Assembly (NCBI RefSeq): GCF_000620705.1
Contig: NZ_KK211166.1
Location: 186,001-250,000 of the forward strand
DNA: 64,000 nucleotides
DNA from: Nocardioides sp. URHA0020
Lineage (GTDB): Bacteria > Actinomycetota > Actinomycetes > Propionibacteriales > Nocardioidaceae
Reading direction: 5' to 3'
The notes beneath the pieces are model-generated. The model was not told the DNA's origin. It did not search any database and was given only the letters and a program-made list of their open reading frames with translations. The stretch's first letter is position 1, and every line of letters starts with the position of its first letter. Of this stretch, positions 34,816 to 48,549 are shown piece after piece. Made by a program: the position numbers and the translations under genes.

Positions 34816-36558
34816 TCAGACGATGTCCGCGACCTTCACCCGGGCCTCGTCGGCCTCCTGGTCGGTGGGCATGAGCTGGCTCTGCCGCTCGGCCTCGACG
34901 CGGCGCAGGTAGTGGTCGACCTCCTCCGCCGTCCGGGCCGGGTCCCACCCGAGCTCGGCGGCCATCAGCCGAGCGGCGACCGGGGCGGCGCCGACCCCGC
35001 GGTCGAAGGTCTCGATCGAGATCCGGGTGCGACGGGTGAGGACGTCGTCGAGGTGCCGGGCGCCCTCGTGGGTGACCGCGTAGACCACCTCCGCGGCCAG
35101 GTAGTCCTCCGCACCCTCGAGAGGTACGCCGAGGGTCCGCCGCGTGGCGATCAGGTCGAGCACGTCGTCGACCAGGCCGCCGTACCGTCCGAGCAGGTGG
35201 TCGATCCGGGCGACGTGCAGGCCCGACCTCCGGGCCAGCAGCACCCGCTGGTTGGAGCGGGTCTCCCAGTCGGCGGCACCGATCAGGGGCACCCGGTCGG
35301 TGATCGAGTCCCGGACCGTCAGGTCGACCGTCGTCTTGAGCGAGTGGGCGGCGGCATCGACGGCGTCGCGGCCCATCACGCGGTACGTCGTCAGCTTGCC
35401 GCCGGCGATCATCACCAGGCCGGGCACCGGCGTGACGACCGTGTGCTCGCGGGAGATCCGCGAGGTCGGCTCCGACTCCCCCGACAGCAACGGGCGCAGG
35501 CCGGCGTACACGCCCTCGACGTCCTCGTGGTCGAGCGGCTCGCGCAGGATCGCGTTGACGTGGTCGAGGATGTAGTCGATGTCGGCCCTCGAGGCCGCCG
35601 GGTGCGCCTTGTCGAGCGACCACGGGGTGTCGGTGGTGCCGATGATCCAGTGCCGTCCCCAGGGGATCACGAAGAGCACCGACTTCTCGGTGCGCACGAT
35701 GAAGCCGGCCTCGGACCGGATCCGGTCGCGCGGCACGACGAGGTGGATGCCCTTCGACGCCTGGACGTGCAGCGACCCTCGGCCGCCGACCATCTCCTGG
35801 ATCTCGTCGGTCCACACGCCGGCGGCGTTGACCACAACCCGGGCGCGGATCTCGAGGTCACGCCCGGGCGAGCCGGGAGGAGCCTCCAGGTCGCGAGCGC
35901 GTACGCCGACGACGCGCTCGCCCTCGCGCAGGAAGCCGGTGACCTGGACCCGTGTCGCCACATGGGCGCCGTTGGCGGCCGCCGTGCGGGCGATCGTCAG
36001 CGCCAGTCGCGCATCGTCGACCTGGCAGTCGTAGTACTTGATCGCGCCACTGATCGTCTCGGTCTTGAAGTCGGGTGCGATCCGGGCGACCTGGCGCCGG
36101 AAGAGGTGGCGGTGCCGCGGCACGCCCATCTCGGACTTGCCGATCATCGCCATGCCGTCGTAGAGCATCAGTCCCGCTCCGACGTACGGCCGCTCCCAGC
36201 CGCGGTGCGTCAGCGGGTAGAGGAAGGGCACCGGGCGCACCAGGTGCGGCGCGAGCCGGGTCAGCAGCAGTCCGCGCTCCTGCAGCGCCTCGCGGACCAG
36301 GCCGAAGTCGAGCATCTCCAGGTAGCGCAGGCCGCCGTGGACCAGCTTGCTGCTGCGGCTGCTGGTGCCGCTCGCGATGTCGCGCTGCTCGAGGAGCCCG
36401 GTGCTCAGTCCCCGGGTGACCGCGTCGAGCGCGGTGCCGACCCCGACGATGCCGCCGCCGACAACCAGGACGTCGAGCTCGGGCTGCCCGCCGACCCCGG
36501 CCATCGCCGCGAGTGCCTCGTCACGAGCCTGGGGACCGAGAGCACTGGAGCGGTTCAT
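34816..36558 (-). CDS. glpD: Glycerol-3-phosphate dehydrogenase (FAD)
   Basis: A 580-residue membrane-associated flavoenzyme oxidising sn-glycerol-3-phosphate to dihydroxyacetone phosphate and feeding electrons to quinone. The FAD motif V-V-G-G-G-I-V-G-V-G lies near 31-40, and S-S-R-S-S-K-L-V-H-G-G-L-R-Y-L, G-T-T-D-T-P and G-G-K-L-T-T-Y-R are all present. Length matches actinobacterial GlpD. ATG at 36558 is used; the frame is open further upstream but without homology. No glpK or glpF is nearby. Confidence 0.95.
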   Translation of the reverse strand: MNRSSALGPQARDEALAAMAGVGGQPELDVLVVGGGIVGVGTALDAVTRGLSTGLLEQRDIASGTSSRSSKLVHGGLRYLEMLDFGLVREALQERGLLLTRLAPHLVRPVPFLYPLTHRGWERPYVGAGLMLYDGMAMIGKSEMGVPRHRHLFRRQVARIAPDFKTETISGAIKYYDCQVDDARLALTIARTAAANGAHVATRVQVTGFLREGERVVGVRARDLEAPPGSPGRDLEIRARVVVNAAGVWTDEIQEMVGGRGSLHVQASKGIHLVVPRDRIRSEAGFIVRTEKSVLFVIPWGRHWIIGTTDTPWSLDKAHPAASRADIDYILDHVNAILREPLDHEDVEGVYAGLRPLLSGESEPTSRISREHTVVTPVPGLVMIAGGKLTTYRVMGRDAVDAAAHSLKTTVDLTVRDSITDRVPLIGAADWETRSNQRVLLARRSGLHVARIDHLLGRYGGLVDDVLDLIATRRTLGVPLEGAEDYLAAEVVYAVTHEGARHLDDVLTRRTRISIETFDRGVGAAPVAARLMAAELGWDPARTAEEVDHYLRRVEAERQSQLMPTDQEADEARVKVADIV

Positions 36559-36625
36559 GCGAGCAGTCTTGCAAACGCAGGTGTCGGCGACATGTCCGCG
36601 TCGGGGCTGCGGCGCCGCTGACCGC

Positions 36626-37420
36626 TCACACGTGGACGCGCTCGCCCAGCGTCGTCCGGTGGTCGGCCAGCATGGTGTGCACCGCGCGGGTGGCGGCCAC
36701 CACCTCGGTGTCGATCTCGGCGACCGCGAGCCCCTCCTCCTCGCCCAGCCGGGCGAGCGGGCGACCCTCCGGGTCGTAGACCGCTGAGCCGCCGATGAAC
36801 TCGTACGCCCCGCAGCTGCCGGTGAGACCCGCGAGCACGACGTACATCCCGTTCTCGACCGCGCGGGCGGCGTAGTAGAGGTCGCGGCGGTGCGCACCGC
36901 CGGGGAAGTACGCCGCTGAGCTCAGGTAGCCGACCGCCCCGTCCGTGGCCGCCGCCTGCGCGTGCTCGGGGAAGCAGCCGTCGTAGCAGATCGACAAGCC
37001 CAGCTGGACGTCGTCGACCGTGATCGAGGTGCCGTGGTCGCCGGTCGTGAACACCTGCTTCTCGAGGCCGTCGAGGTGCTGCTTGTCGTACGGCGCGGTG
37101 ACGGTGCCGTCCGGGCGCACCACGACCTGCGAGAGCCGCCGCACCTCACCGCGGCGCAGCGCGGTGCCGACGACGACGGTGACGCCACGCTCGGCGGCCA
37201 GCCGCAGCGGGTCGAGCCACCCACCGAGGTCGGCGGCGTCGGGCAGGGCGGCGTCGAACGCGGCCGCGTCGTACCCCGTCAGGAACGCCTCGGGCAGCAC
37301 GAGCAGCCGCACGCCCCGGTCCGCGGAGAGGACGGTCAGCCGGGCCGCGGTGGCGACGTTGGCGTCGAGGTCACCGGAGAGCGCGACCGCCTGGCCCGCA
37401 GCGACCCGCAACCGGCTCAC
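36626..37420 (-). CDS. Carbon-nitrogen hydrolase (nitrilase superfamily)
   Basis: A 264-residue protein with the Glu-Lys-Cys triad: E in [11 protein letters not shown] near 46, K in P-Y-D-K-Q-H-L near 117, and C in [11 protein letters not shown] near 150. It cleaves C-N bonds of amides such as omega-amides or carbamoyl compounds; the substrate is not assignable. The GTG overlaps the rnhA stop (GTGA), making it the third gene of guaB3-rnhA-nitrilase. Confidence 0.88.
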   Translation of the reverse strand: MSRLRVAAGQAVALSGDLDANVATAARLTVLSADRGVRLLVLPEAFLTGYDAAAFDAALPDAADLGGWLDPLRLAAERGVTVVVGTALRRGEVRRLSQVVVRPDGTVTAPYDKQHLDGLEKQVFTTGDHGTSITVDDVQLGLSICYDGCFPEHAQAAATDGAVGYLSSAAYFPGGAHRRDLYYAARAVENGMYVVLAGLTGSCGAYEFIGGSAVYDPEGRPLARLGEEEGLAVAEIDTEVVAATRAVHTMLADHRTTLGERVHV

Positions 37421-37905
37421 GACCCGGTCCTCAGCTCCTTGGCGGCCTCGACCGCCTCGATGAGTCCGCGCGCCGCCAGCCGGTCGGCGCGCTCGTTGCC
37501 CGCGTCGCCGGCGTGGCCCTTGACCCAGTGCCACTCGATGTCGTGCCGCTCGCAGGCTGCGACCAGCTCCTGCCACAGGTCGACGTTCTTCACCGGCTGC
37601 TTGGCCGAGGTCTGCCAGCCGTTGCGCGACCAGCCGGCGACCCACGTCAGGATGCCGCTGCGCACGTAGGTGCTGTCGGTGTAGATGTGCACGACCGAGC
37701 GACGCTTGAGGGCCTCGAGCGCCTTGATCGGCGCGGTCAGCTCCATCCGGTTGTTGGTGGTCTGACCGGCCTCGCCGCCGCACAGCTCGAGCTCGCGGTC
37801 GCCGTACCGCAGCAGCGCACCCCAGCCGCCAGGTCCCGGGTTGGGGATGCATGCGCCGTCGGTGTGGATGGTGACGGGCGCGGGCGTGGGGTCCGGGTCC
37901 GTCAC
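37417..37905 (-). CDS. rnhA: Ribonuclease HI
   Basis: A 162-residue type 1 RNase H that degrades the RNA strand of RNA-DNA hybrids. The catalytic residues are visible: H-T-D-G-A-C (Asp), N-N-R-M-E-L (Glu), Y-T-D-S-T-Y-V (Asp), and H-x10-D in [11 protein letters not shown]. Length is standard. It overlaps guaB3 upstream and the nitrilase gene downstream, each by GTGA. Confidence 0.95.
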   Translation of the reverse strand: MTDPDPTPAPVTIHTDGACIPNPGPGGWGALLRYGDRELELCGGEAGQTTNNRMELTAPIKALEALKRRSVVHIYTDSTYVRSGILTWVAGWSRNGWQTSAKQPVKNVDLWQELVAACERHDIEWHWVKGHAGDAGNERADRLAARGLIEAVEAAKELRTGS

Positions 37906-39008
37906 TCGACGACGACCTCGACCCGCTGGAACTCCTTGAGCTCGGTGTAGCCGGTCGTGGCCATCGATCGGCGCAGCGCGCCCACGAGGTTCATGGTGCC
38001 GTCGGCGACGCGCGACGGACCGAAGAGGATCTCCTCCAGCGTGCCGACGGTGTCGAACCGGACGCGCTGGCCGCGCGGCAGGTCGTGGTGGTGCGCCTCG
38101 GTGCCCCAGTGGAAGCCGCGACCCGGGGCGTCGCTCGCCCGCGCGAAGGGCGAGCCGACCATCACGGCGTCGGCCCCGCACGCGATCGCCTTGGCGACGT
38201 CGCCGGACTTGCCGATCGAGCCGTCCGCGATCACGTGGACGTAGCGGCCGCCGGACTCGTCGAGGTAGTCGCGCCGCGCGGCGGCGACGTCGGCGACCGC
38301 GGAGGCCATCGGCACGGCCACGCCCAGCACCGTGCGGGTCGTGTGGGCCGCTCCCCCGCCGAAGCCGACGAGCACGCCGGCGGCGCCGGTGCGCATCAGG
38401 TGCAGGGCGGCCTGGTGGGTGGCGCACCCACCGACGATGACCGGGACGTCGAGCTCGTAGATGAACTCCTTGAGGTTCAGCGGCTCGGACTGCGAGGAGA
38501 CGTGCTCGGCCGACACCGTGGTGCCCCGGATGACGAACATGTCGACGCCCGCGTCCACGACGGCCTTGGCGAACTCCTTGGTGCGCTGCGGCGACAGCGA
38601 GCCGGCGACCGTGACGCCGGCGTCGCGCATCTGACGGAGTCGCTCGGTGATCAGCTCGGCCCTGACCGGCTCGGTGTAGATCTCCTGCAGCCGACGGGTG
38701 GCGTCGACGCCCTGGAGGCCGGCGACCTCCTCGAGCAGCGGGTCGGGGTCGTCGTACCGGGTCCAGAGTCCCTCGAGGTTGAGCACCCCCAGGCCGCCGT
38801 ACTGCCCGAGCGCGATCGCCGTCGCCGGCGACATCACCGAGTCCATCGGCGCGGCCAGCACCGGGATCTCGAACCGGTAGGCGTCGATCTGCCAGGCGGT
38901 GCTGACCTCCTCGGGGTCGCGGGTGCGCCGCGAGGGCACGATCGCGATGTCGTCGAAGGAGTAGGCACGGCGCGCGCGCTTGGCCCGGCCGATCTCGATG
39001 TCCGTCAC
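37902..39008 (-). CDS. guaB3: GuaB3 family IMP dehydrogenase-related protein
   Basis: A 368-residue TIM-barrel protein lacking the CBS pair of true IMP dehydrogenase. It starts [19 protein letters not shown] and contains A-P-M-D-S-V-M-S and G-G-G-A-A-H-T-T-R. The loop expected to carry the catalytic cysteine reads [11 protein letters not shown], without cysteine, as in other GuaB3 proteins. Some GuaB3 proteins have been reported to act as GMP reductases. The GTG at 39008 is set by TAGTCT 7 nt upstream. Confidence 0.92.
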   Translation of the reverse strand: MTDIEIGRAKRARRAYSFDDIAIVPSRRTRDPEEVSTAWQIDAYRFEIPVLAAPMDSVMSPATAIALGQYGGLGVLNLEGLWTRYDDPDPLLEEVAGLQGVDATRRLQEIYTEPVRAELITERLRQMRDAGVTVAGSLSPQRTKEFAKAVVDAGVDMFVIRGTTVSAEHVSSQSEPLNLKEFIYELDVPVIVGGCATHQAALHLMRTGAAGVLVGFGGGAAHTTRTVLGVAVPMASAVADVAAARRDYLDESGGRYVHVIADGSIGKSGDVAKAIACGADAVMVGSPFARASDAPGRGFHWGTEAHHHDLPRGQRVRFDTVGTLEEILFGPSRVADGTMNLVGALRRSMATTGYTELKEFQRVEVVVE

Positions 39009-39015
39009 GCGGCTC

Positions 39016-39021
39016 AGACTA
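39016..39021 (-). promoter_or_regulatory. -10 box TAGTCT of leaderless guaB3
   Basis: TAGTCT on the minus strand, 7 nt from the GTG at 39008; it decides the guaB3 start and drives the guaB3-rnhA-nitrilase operon. Confidence 0.65.
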
Positions 39022-39132
39022 CCGAGGCTCGACATCTCTCACGCAGGGGCAACCATTCGTGGTGCCCACCTGGTCCGACAGGGTATGGAAGCCCTGACCG
39101 GATCCCGGTCGACCACGATCTCGGGGGACACG

Positions 39133-39641
39133 GTGGAGACGAAGGCGGACTTCGACGAGTTCGTCGCCGCGCGCTCCGGCCGGCTGCTGCGTACGGCGTA
39201 CCTGCTGACCCGGGACCACGCGCTCGCCGAGGACCTCCTCCAAACCGCCCTGACCAAGGCCTGGTTCGCCTGGTCCCGGATCGACGGCGATCCCGAGCCC
39301 TACGTGCGCAAGATCCTGGTCAACACCTTCGCCTCCTGGTGGCGGCGCAAGTGGAACGGCGAGCACGCGTTCGCCGAGCCGCCGGAGCCGCACCCCGGGC
39401 CGGGCGGGCACGACGACGCCGAGCAGCGCCAGGACCTGTGGACGGCGATGGGCCGTCTCCCCCGCCGCCAGCGCGCGGTCGTCGTGCTGCGCTTCGTCGA
39501 GGACCTCACCGAGGCCGAGACCGCCCGCCTGCTGGGCGTCTCGGTCGGGACCGTGAAGAGCCAGACCAGCAAGGCGCTCGCGAAGCTGCGGATCGACCCC
39601 GCGCTCGCGGCCGACACCACCACGACGACGGAGGACCTCGC

Positions 39642-39645
<4 letters not shown>
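39133..39645 (+). CDS. SigE family RNA polymerase sigma factor
   Basis: A 170-residue ECF sigma factor of the actinobacterial SigE family (TIGR02983): sigma-2 with F-V-A-A-R-S-G-R-L-L-R-T-A-Y-L-L, the W-x-R-R-K-W segment, and sigma-4 with L-P-R-R-Q-R-A-V-V-V-L-R-F and L-L-G-V-S-V-G-T-V-K-S-Q. The GTG at 39133 follows GGGGGAC and matches family length; an in-frame ATG lies at 39085. It overlaps the following membrane-protein gene by ATGA. Confidence 0.9.
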
Positions 39646-42379
<2,734 letters not shown>

Positions 42380-42393
42380 CCGGCGGGGCCGCC

Positions 42394-43290
42394 CTACAGA
42401 CGAAGTGGCTTGAGGTCGCGGACGGGCACGCGGACGGTGAGGGTGTCGGCGGCCATCCGGATCCGGCCCCGCAGCCCCGCGGCCATCACCATCGGCAGCA
42501 CGGCCTGGTTGTCGGAGCGGGTGGTGAGCAGGATCTCGGTGGCGCCGAGCGCGTTGGCCAGCCGGGCCGCGTCGACCAGCAGCCGGGTGCCGATGCCCCG
42601 ACGCTGCCAGGCCGGGTCGACCCGCAGCGTGACGGGGCGTACGGCGGGCTCCTCCGCCGCGGGCCGCACCACGGCGAGACCGACCGCCTGGCCGTCGATC
42701 AGGGCCGAGACCGAGTCGCCCTCGACGACGTACTCCGGGGTCGCGCCGCCGCCGACGCGGCGTCCCATGCTCGGCGTCATCGCGCTCTCGCGCGTGCGCT
42801 CGAGGACGTCGGAGACCAGGTCGGCGATCGCGGCGGCGCGGGCGTGCTCGGTGGCGGTGAAGGGCGCCGAGCGCCGGACCTGCACCTGGACGTCACCGAC
42901 GGTCATCTCCATCACGTCGAGGCTGCGGTCGCGCTCGGCGACCGGGTCGGACTCGGCGTCGAAGAGCCGGGCGACGACCTCCGGGAAGGACGCCGGCTGG
43001 GCCAGGATCGTGCGTGCCGCCTGGACGTAGCGGGTCGGCTGGTCGCTGAGCGCCGCCTCGGTGCAGGGACCGGCGCTGACCGAGAGCCCGCCGGAGCGGC
43101 CGACCAGGTCGGCGAGGTCCGCCGCCGTCCAGTCGTCGGGGGTGCTGAGCACCAGCTCGTCGGTCACCGACTCCACCCCGGGGAAGATCTGGAGCCCCAG
43201 GATGTTGACGCCGGCCTCCCCGCAGGTGGCGGCCAGCATCGCCAGGGCGCCCGGGCGATCGGGCAGCGTCGTACGAACCCTCCACAACAT
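42394..43290 (-). CDS. ACT-domain GNAT acetyltransferase fusion
   Basis: A 298-residue protein with an N-terminal ACT domain (about 1-75; W-R-V-R-T-T-L-P-D-R-P-G-A-L-A, then G-V-N-I-L-G-L-Q) and a C-terminal GNAT domain (about 140-290; L-R-V-D-P-A-W-Q-R-R-G-I-G-T-R-L-L). ACT domains usually bind amino acids, so the acetyltransferase may be controlled by an amino acid, as known for some actinobacterial protein acetyltransferases with regulatory domains. Which amino acid is unknown. It lies upstream of guaB on the same strand. Confidence 0.85.
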   Translation of the reverse strand: MLWRVRTTLPDRPGALAMLAATCGEAGVNILGLQIFPGVESVTDELVLSTPDDWTAADLADLVGRSGGLSVSAGPCTEAALSDQPTRYVQAARTILAQPASFPEVVARLFDAESDPVAERDRSLDVMEMTVGDVQVQVRRSAPFTATEHARAAAIADLVSDVLERTRESAMTPSMGRRVGGGATPEYVVEGDSVSALIDGQAVGLAVVRPAAEEPAVRPVTLRVDPAWQRRGIGTRLLVDAARLANALGATEILLTTRSDNQAVLPMVMAAGLRGRIRMAADTLTVRVPVRDLKPLRL

Positions 43291-43382
43291 GGACCCAGCG
43301 TGCGCGGGCGACGTTGCCGGACGGCAACCGGAGTGTTTCGGCGGTGCTACGTCGGCACGGCGGGACCTGAGAGGGTAGGGGC

Positions 43383-44876
43383 GTGCGGGGCGGGGAGACG
43401 GTGCGTGGGTTCGCCCAGCGCCACACGGTCGCGATCGCGGTCGCCGTGACCGTGCTCGCCCGACTGCCCGCGCTCACCCGACCGGTGCGTGCCGACGAGG
43501 CGGGGTTCCTCCTGGTGGCGCACGCGTGGGACCCGCGGCCCGACAGCCTCTTCGGGCCCTACTGGGTGGACCGGCCGCCCCCGCTGATCGCCGTCTTCAG
43601 CGCCGTCGACGCGCTCGGCGGCGTGACCACGCTGCGTCTCCTGGGCGCCGTCGTCGCCGGACTGGCGGTCCTGCTGGCCGCCGCCGTCGCCGGCACCGTC
43701 AGCGGACCGCGGGCGACGGTGTGGACCGCGGTGCTGGTCTCGGCCCTGCTCTCGAACCCGATGATCGACGTCGTCGCGGTGAAGGGCGAGCTGCTCGCGC
43801 TGCCGCTGGTGCTCGGGAGCATCCTGCTGACCCTGCTCGCCGTACGACGCCGGGCCTGGCCGCTCGCGTTCGCCGCCGGGGCGGCGGCCGCCCTGGCGGT
43901 GGGGCTGAAGCAGAACCTCGCGACCGGGCTGGTCTTCGCGGGCGTGCTCCTGCTGGTGACCTGGCGGACCGGGCGGCTGCCCGGTCGCTCGGTGGCCGCC
44001 CTCGCTGTCGCCGGAGCGGCCGGTGCGGCCGTGCCCGTGCTCGCGACGGTCGCCTGGGCCGAGGCCGCCGGGGTCCGGCTCTCGACGCTGTGGGACACCG
44101 TCTACGGCTTCCGGGCCGACGCCGCGCGGGTGATCGCCGCCGGGACGTCCGACGCCCCGGAGCGACGGGCGTGGATCCTGCTGGCGATCGCACTGGCCAC
44201 CGGGCTGCTCCTGGTGCTGGCCGGACCGTTCGCCCGGCTGCGCGAGCTGTGGCACGACGACCCGCCGGTCCTGGCGGCGACCGTCGCCGTGGTGGCGGTC
44301 GACGTGGCCTCGCTCCTGGCGGGGGGCAGCTTCTGGCAGGACTACCTGCTCGCGCTGGTCCCTGGCGCCGCCCTGAGCGCCGCACTGCTCGCCGGACGCG
44401 AGGACCGCTCGGGACGGACCATGCGCGGCCTCGTCGTCGCCGCGACGATCTCGGCGGTGGCCGCGATGGCCTGCTGGCTGGTGTGGAACGCCACCGGCCA
44501 CCAGGAGTTCAACGAGGTCCGCACCGGTGAGGCGGTCGCCCGGTCGGCCGAGCCCGGCGACACGCTCGTGGTCTTCGGCGGGCGCGCCGACCTCCAGCGG
44601 GTCAGCGGCCTCGGCTCGCCGTACCCCTATCTCTGGAGCTTGCCGATGCGCACCCGGGACCCCGAGTACGCCGACCTCACCGCGCTGCTGTCGGGCCCCC
44701 GGGCCCCGACCTGGCTGGTCGAGTGGGTCGACCTCGACGCGTGGGCCGACGCCGGCGTGCCGGAGCTGCGCGCGGCGATCGACGAGCGCTACGTGCGGGC
44801 GGGCACCACCTGCGACGACCACCCGGTCTACCTGCTCCGCGGTGTCGACAGGCCGCCGGTCGCCCCGGATTGCTGA
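43383..44876 (+). CDS. Second polytopic GT-C-type glycosyltransferase-like protein
   Basis: A 497-residue membrane protein with about 10-11 helices. The first loop has V-R-A-D-E-A-G and Y-W-V-D-R-P-P-P-L, the acidic pair and PP motif of GT-C enzymes. The C-terminal part carries G-S-P-Y-P-Y-L-W-S-L-P-M, almost identical to the 13468 protein, so the two are paralogues. It stands alone here, followed by a SigE-family sigma gene. Sugar and acceptor unknown. Confidence 0.75.
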   Translation: MRGGETVRGFAQRHTVAIAVAVTVLARLPALTRPVRADEAGFLLVAHAWDPRPDSLFGPYWVDRPPPLIAVFSAVDALGGVTTLRLLGAVVAGLAVLLAAAVAGTVSGPRATVWTAVLVSALLSNPMIDVVAVKGELLALPLVLGSILLTLLAVRRRAWPLAFAAGAAAALAVGLKQNLATGLVFAGVLLLVTWRTGRLPGRSVAALAVAGAAGAAVPVLATVAWAEAAGVRLSTLWDTVYGFRADAARVIAAGTSDAPERRAWILLAIALATGLLLVLAGPFARLRELWHDDPPVLAATVAVVAVDVASLLAGGSFWQDYLLALVPGAALSAALLAGREDRSGRTMRGLVVAATISAVAAMACWLVWNATGHQEFNEVRTGEAVARSAEPGDTLVVFGGRADLQRVSGLGSPYPYLWSLPMRTRDPEYADLTALLSGPRAPTWLVEWVDLDAWADAGVPELRAAIDERYVRAGTTCDDHPVYLLRGVDRPPVAPDC

Positions 44877-44916
44877 TCCCGTGCAACCGATCGTCGGCTC
44901 ACCTCGTTGTGGGGGC

Positions 44917-45456
44917 ATGGATCGAAGCAGCCGGGACGCGGACTTCTCGGAGTTCGCGGCGGCCGCGCACAGCCGGCTGCGCAGCACGGCGTACCTGCTC
45001 TGCGGTGACTGGGAGCGCGCGTCGGACCACGTGCAGGAGGGCCTGATCCGGGTGTACGTCGCCTGGCCGCGCCTGGTCCGGCGCGGCGGCGAGCTGGCCT
45101 ACGCCCGCAAGGCGGTCGTCAGCGCGTTCCTCGACGCCAGCCGCAAGCGCTCCAGCACCGAGCGGCCCAGCGAGGTCGACAGCGAGCGGCCGTCCGGCGA
45201 GGACGTCGCGGCCCAGGTCTCGGACCGGGCGGTCCTGATGGCGGCGCTCGCCCGGCTGCCCGAGCGGCAGCGCGCGTGCGTGGTGCTCCGGTACTTCGAG
45301 GACCTCGACGTCCGCGACACGGCGGTCGCGCTGCGCTGCAGCGAGGGCACCGTGAAGAGCCAGACGTCCCGGGCGCTCGCGTCGCTGCGGTCCATGTTCG
45401 AGAGCGCGTCCCGAGACGAGCTCGCCGTGATCGGAGAGGGGAGCCTGCCGTGGTGA
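44917..45456 (+). CDS. SigE family RNA polymerase sigma factor (second copy)
   Basis: 179 residues with R-L-R-S-T-A-Y-L-L-C-G-D in sigma-2 and L-P-E-R-Q-R-A-C-V-V-L-R-Y-F and C-S-E-G-T-V-K-S-Q-T in sigma-4. It is of the same family as the 39133 factor, and each is followed by an overlapping one-helix membrane-protein gene. ATG at 44917 follows GGGGG. It may fill the role of the sigD locus, which in mycobacteria lies near guaB and groEL1. Confidence 0.9.
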   Translation: MDRSSRDADFSEFAAAAHSRLRSTAYLLCGDWERASDHVQEGLIRVYVAWPRLVRRGGELAYARKAVVSAFLDASRKRSSTERPSEVDSERPSGEDVAAQVSDRAVLMAALARLPERQRACVVLRYFEDLDVRDTAVALRCSEGTVKSQTSRALASLRSMFESASRDELAVIGEGSLPW

Positions 45457-46778
45457 ACGACCTCAAGCAGCTGCTGCGCGACAACGTCTCGTCGCCGCCG
45501 GGCGACGGCATCGACCTCGGCGAGGTCCTGGCGTCGGGGCGGCGGCGCGTACGCCGGCGGCGGGGCGTCGTGGGGCTGGGTGCCGTCGTGGCCGCAGCGA
45601 CCGTGGCCGTCGTCGCGGTCGGCCTCCCGGGGCTCGGCTCGGACCGGGCCGGTCCCGCAGCGCAGCGGCCGCGCCCCGACGCCCCGACGATCCGGCTCTC
45701 CGACGCCCAGCGGGCGAGCGTGGGCCGCGACTACGAGGTGCTGGCGACGTACACGAACCGGGATCTGGACGCGGCCAACGGTCAGTACTTCGACGGCGTC
45801 ACCGACGACGGGCTGATCCTCTTCCAGGACGGCCCCCGTGACGGCACCCGCTTGCGCACGCGGCTGGCCCTGATGGACCCGGCCACCGGGACCAAGGACT
45901 GGCTGCCCGATGCCGGCCTCGGACAGGACAACATCCGGCCGGTGCAGCTCGGCAGGCACCGGATCGTGCTGCTCAGCGACAACGGCACCGCCGAGCACTG
46001 GACGGCGTACACCTTCGACCGCGAGACCCGGAGCTGGAGCACCACCGACTGGCCGGGCCTGCCGCGGACCGTCGAGCTCGACGGCGCCCAGCTCGGCCCC
46101 GACGGCCGGCTCTACGTCCGGTCGCTCGTCCGAGCGGGCGAGATCCCCGACGGTGGCTGGCCGAAGCAGGAGGACGGCGACGCGGAGGACGCCGACGCCC
46201 AGGGCGACGGCTACCACCTGTGGTCGGTGTCCCTGAGCGACGGGTCGGACGTGCGCGACGAGCAGCTGAGCGTCGGCGCGATCGCCTTCACCGACGACGC
46301 GATGCTCTGGACCGACCGGGCGGACGGCGACGCCGGCCGCGTCCACGTCCGCGACCTGGCCACCGGGACGGAGCACTCCTTCGACCCCCACCTGGGCGCG
46401 CGCTGCAACGTGCTGGGCTTCACGGCGAGCGGCGACCGGATCGTCATGAGCGAGTACTGCGGCACCTACGGCAAGGTCCGGGACGACCGGTTGCAGATCC
46501 TGACGACCAGCGGCGACCAGGTCGTGACCATCCAGGACGACGGCGTCGCCGGCGGTGTGGGCGCGGACAGCGACGTGGTCGTCGCGGACGGCTACCGGCA
46601 GGGCGACGACAGCGGCACCTACCTCTACGACCTGCGGACGAACCGCTTGCTGCACATCGCGCACCGGATGTCGCACTGGAGCGTCGGCGGCCCGACACGC
46701 CGCAACGAGTTCTTCTGGCACACGCCGGTGAACGGCGGCCGGGGCGCCACGTGGTGGCTCGGCAAGCTGCTGGACTGA
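45453..46778 (+). CDS. Membrane-anchored putative sigma-partner protein (second copy)
   Basis: A 441-residue protein with about 38 cytoplasmic residues rich in Arg, one transmembrane helix at about 38-59, then a long extracellular domain resembling a beta-propeller (repeated D-G-L-I-L-F, D-G-R-L-Y-V and D-R-I-V-M-S). It overlaps the sigma gene by GTGA; the adjacent GTG at 45450 is also possible. No zinc anti-sigma motif. Probably a sensor or regulator for the sigma factor, by context only. Confidence 0.68.
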   Translation: MNDLKQLLRDNVSSPPGDGIDLGEVLASGRRRVRRRRGVVGLGAVVAAATVAVVAVGLPGLGSDRAGPAAQRPRPDAPTIRLSDAQRASVGRDYEVLATYTNRDLDAANGQYFDGVTDDGLILFQDGPRDGTRLRTRLALMDPATGTKDWLPDAGLGQDNIRPVQLGRHRIVLLSDNGTAEHWTAYTFDRETRSWSTTDWPGLPRTVELDGAQLGPDGRLYVRSLVRAGEIPDGGWPKQEDGDAEDADAQGDGYHLWSVSLSDGSDVRDEQLSVGAIAFTDDAMLWTDRADGDAGRVHVRDLATGTEHSFDPHLGARCNVLGFTASGDRIVMSEYCGTYGKVRDDRLQILTTSGDQVVTIQDDGVAGGVGADSDVVVADGYRQGDDSGTYLYDLRTNRLLHIAHRMSHWSVGGPTRRNEFFWHTPVNGGRGATWWLGKLLD

Positions 46779-46788
46779 GCCCGGAAAT

Positions 46789-46831
46789 GCCGAGTCGGCG
46801 CCAGTTTCGTGGAAACTGGCGCCGACTCGGC
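46789..46831. terminator. 20-bp perfect hairpin with 3-nt loop
   Basis: Left arm GCCGAGTCGGCGCCAGTTTC, loop GTG, right arm its exact complement. It lies between the convergent membrane-protein gene and groEL, so it can end both transcripts. The length and perfection exceed what termination needs. Confidence 0.82.
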
Positions 46832-46845
46832 GTTGAAGCGGTGAC

Positions 46846-48480
<1,635 letters not shown>

Positions 48481-48492
48481 CTAGAACGAGTT

Positions 48493-48544
48493 CGGGTCGT
48501 GAGCCCCACCGGGCGCGTCAGCGCTCGCTGGGACTCACGACCCG
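48493..48544 (-). promoter_or_regulatory. Intercistronic stem-loop between groES and groEL
   Basis: CGGGTCGTGAG-C-CCCA pairs with TGGG-A-CTCACGACCCG, 15 of 16 pairs, around a 20-nt loop. It fills most of the 78-nt gap. It could act as a processing site or a partial terminator that sets the groES/groEL ratio. Confidence 0.6.
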
Positions 48545-48549
48545 GGAAA

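Noticed and set aside
36559..36897. N-terminal extension of glpD
   Set aside because: The extension overlaps the nitrilase gene in another frame; GlpD homology begins just after ATG 36558.
48481..48494. KstR-like motif TAGAACGAGTTCGG
   Set aside because: The last fixed position of the consensus does not match, symmetry is poor, and it lies inside the groES-groEL operon just before the groEL start.
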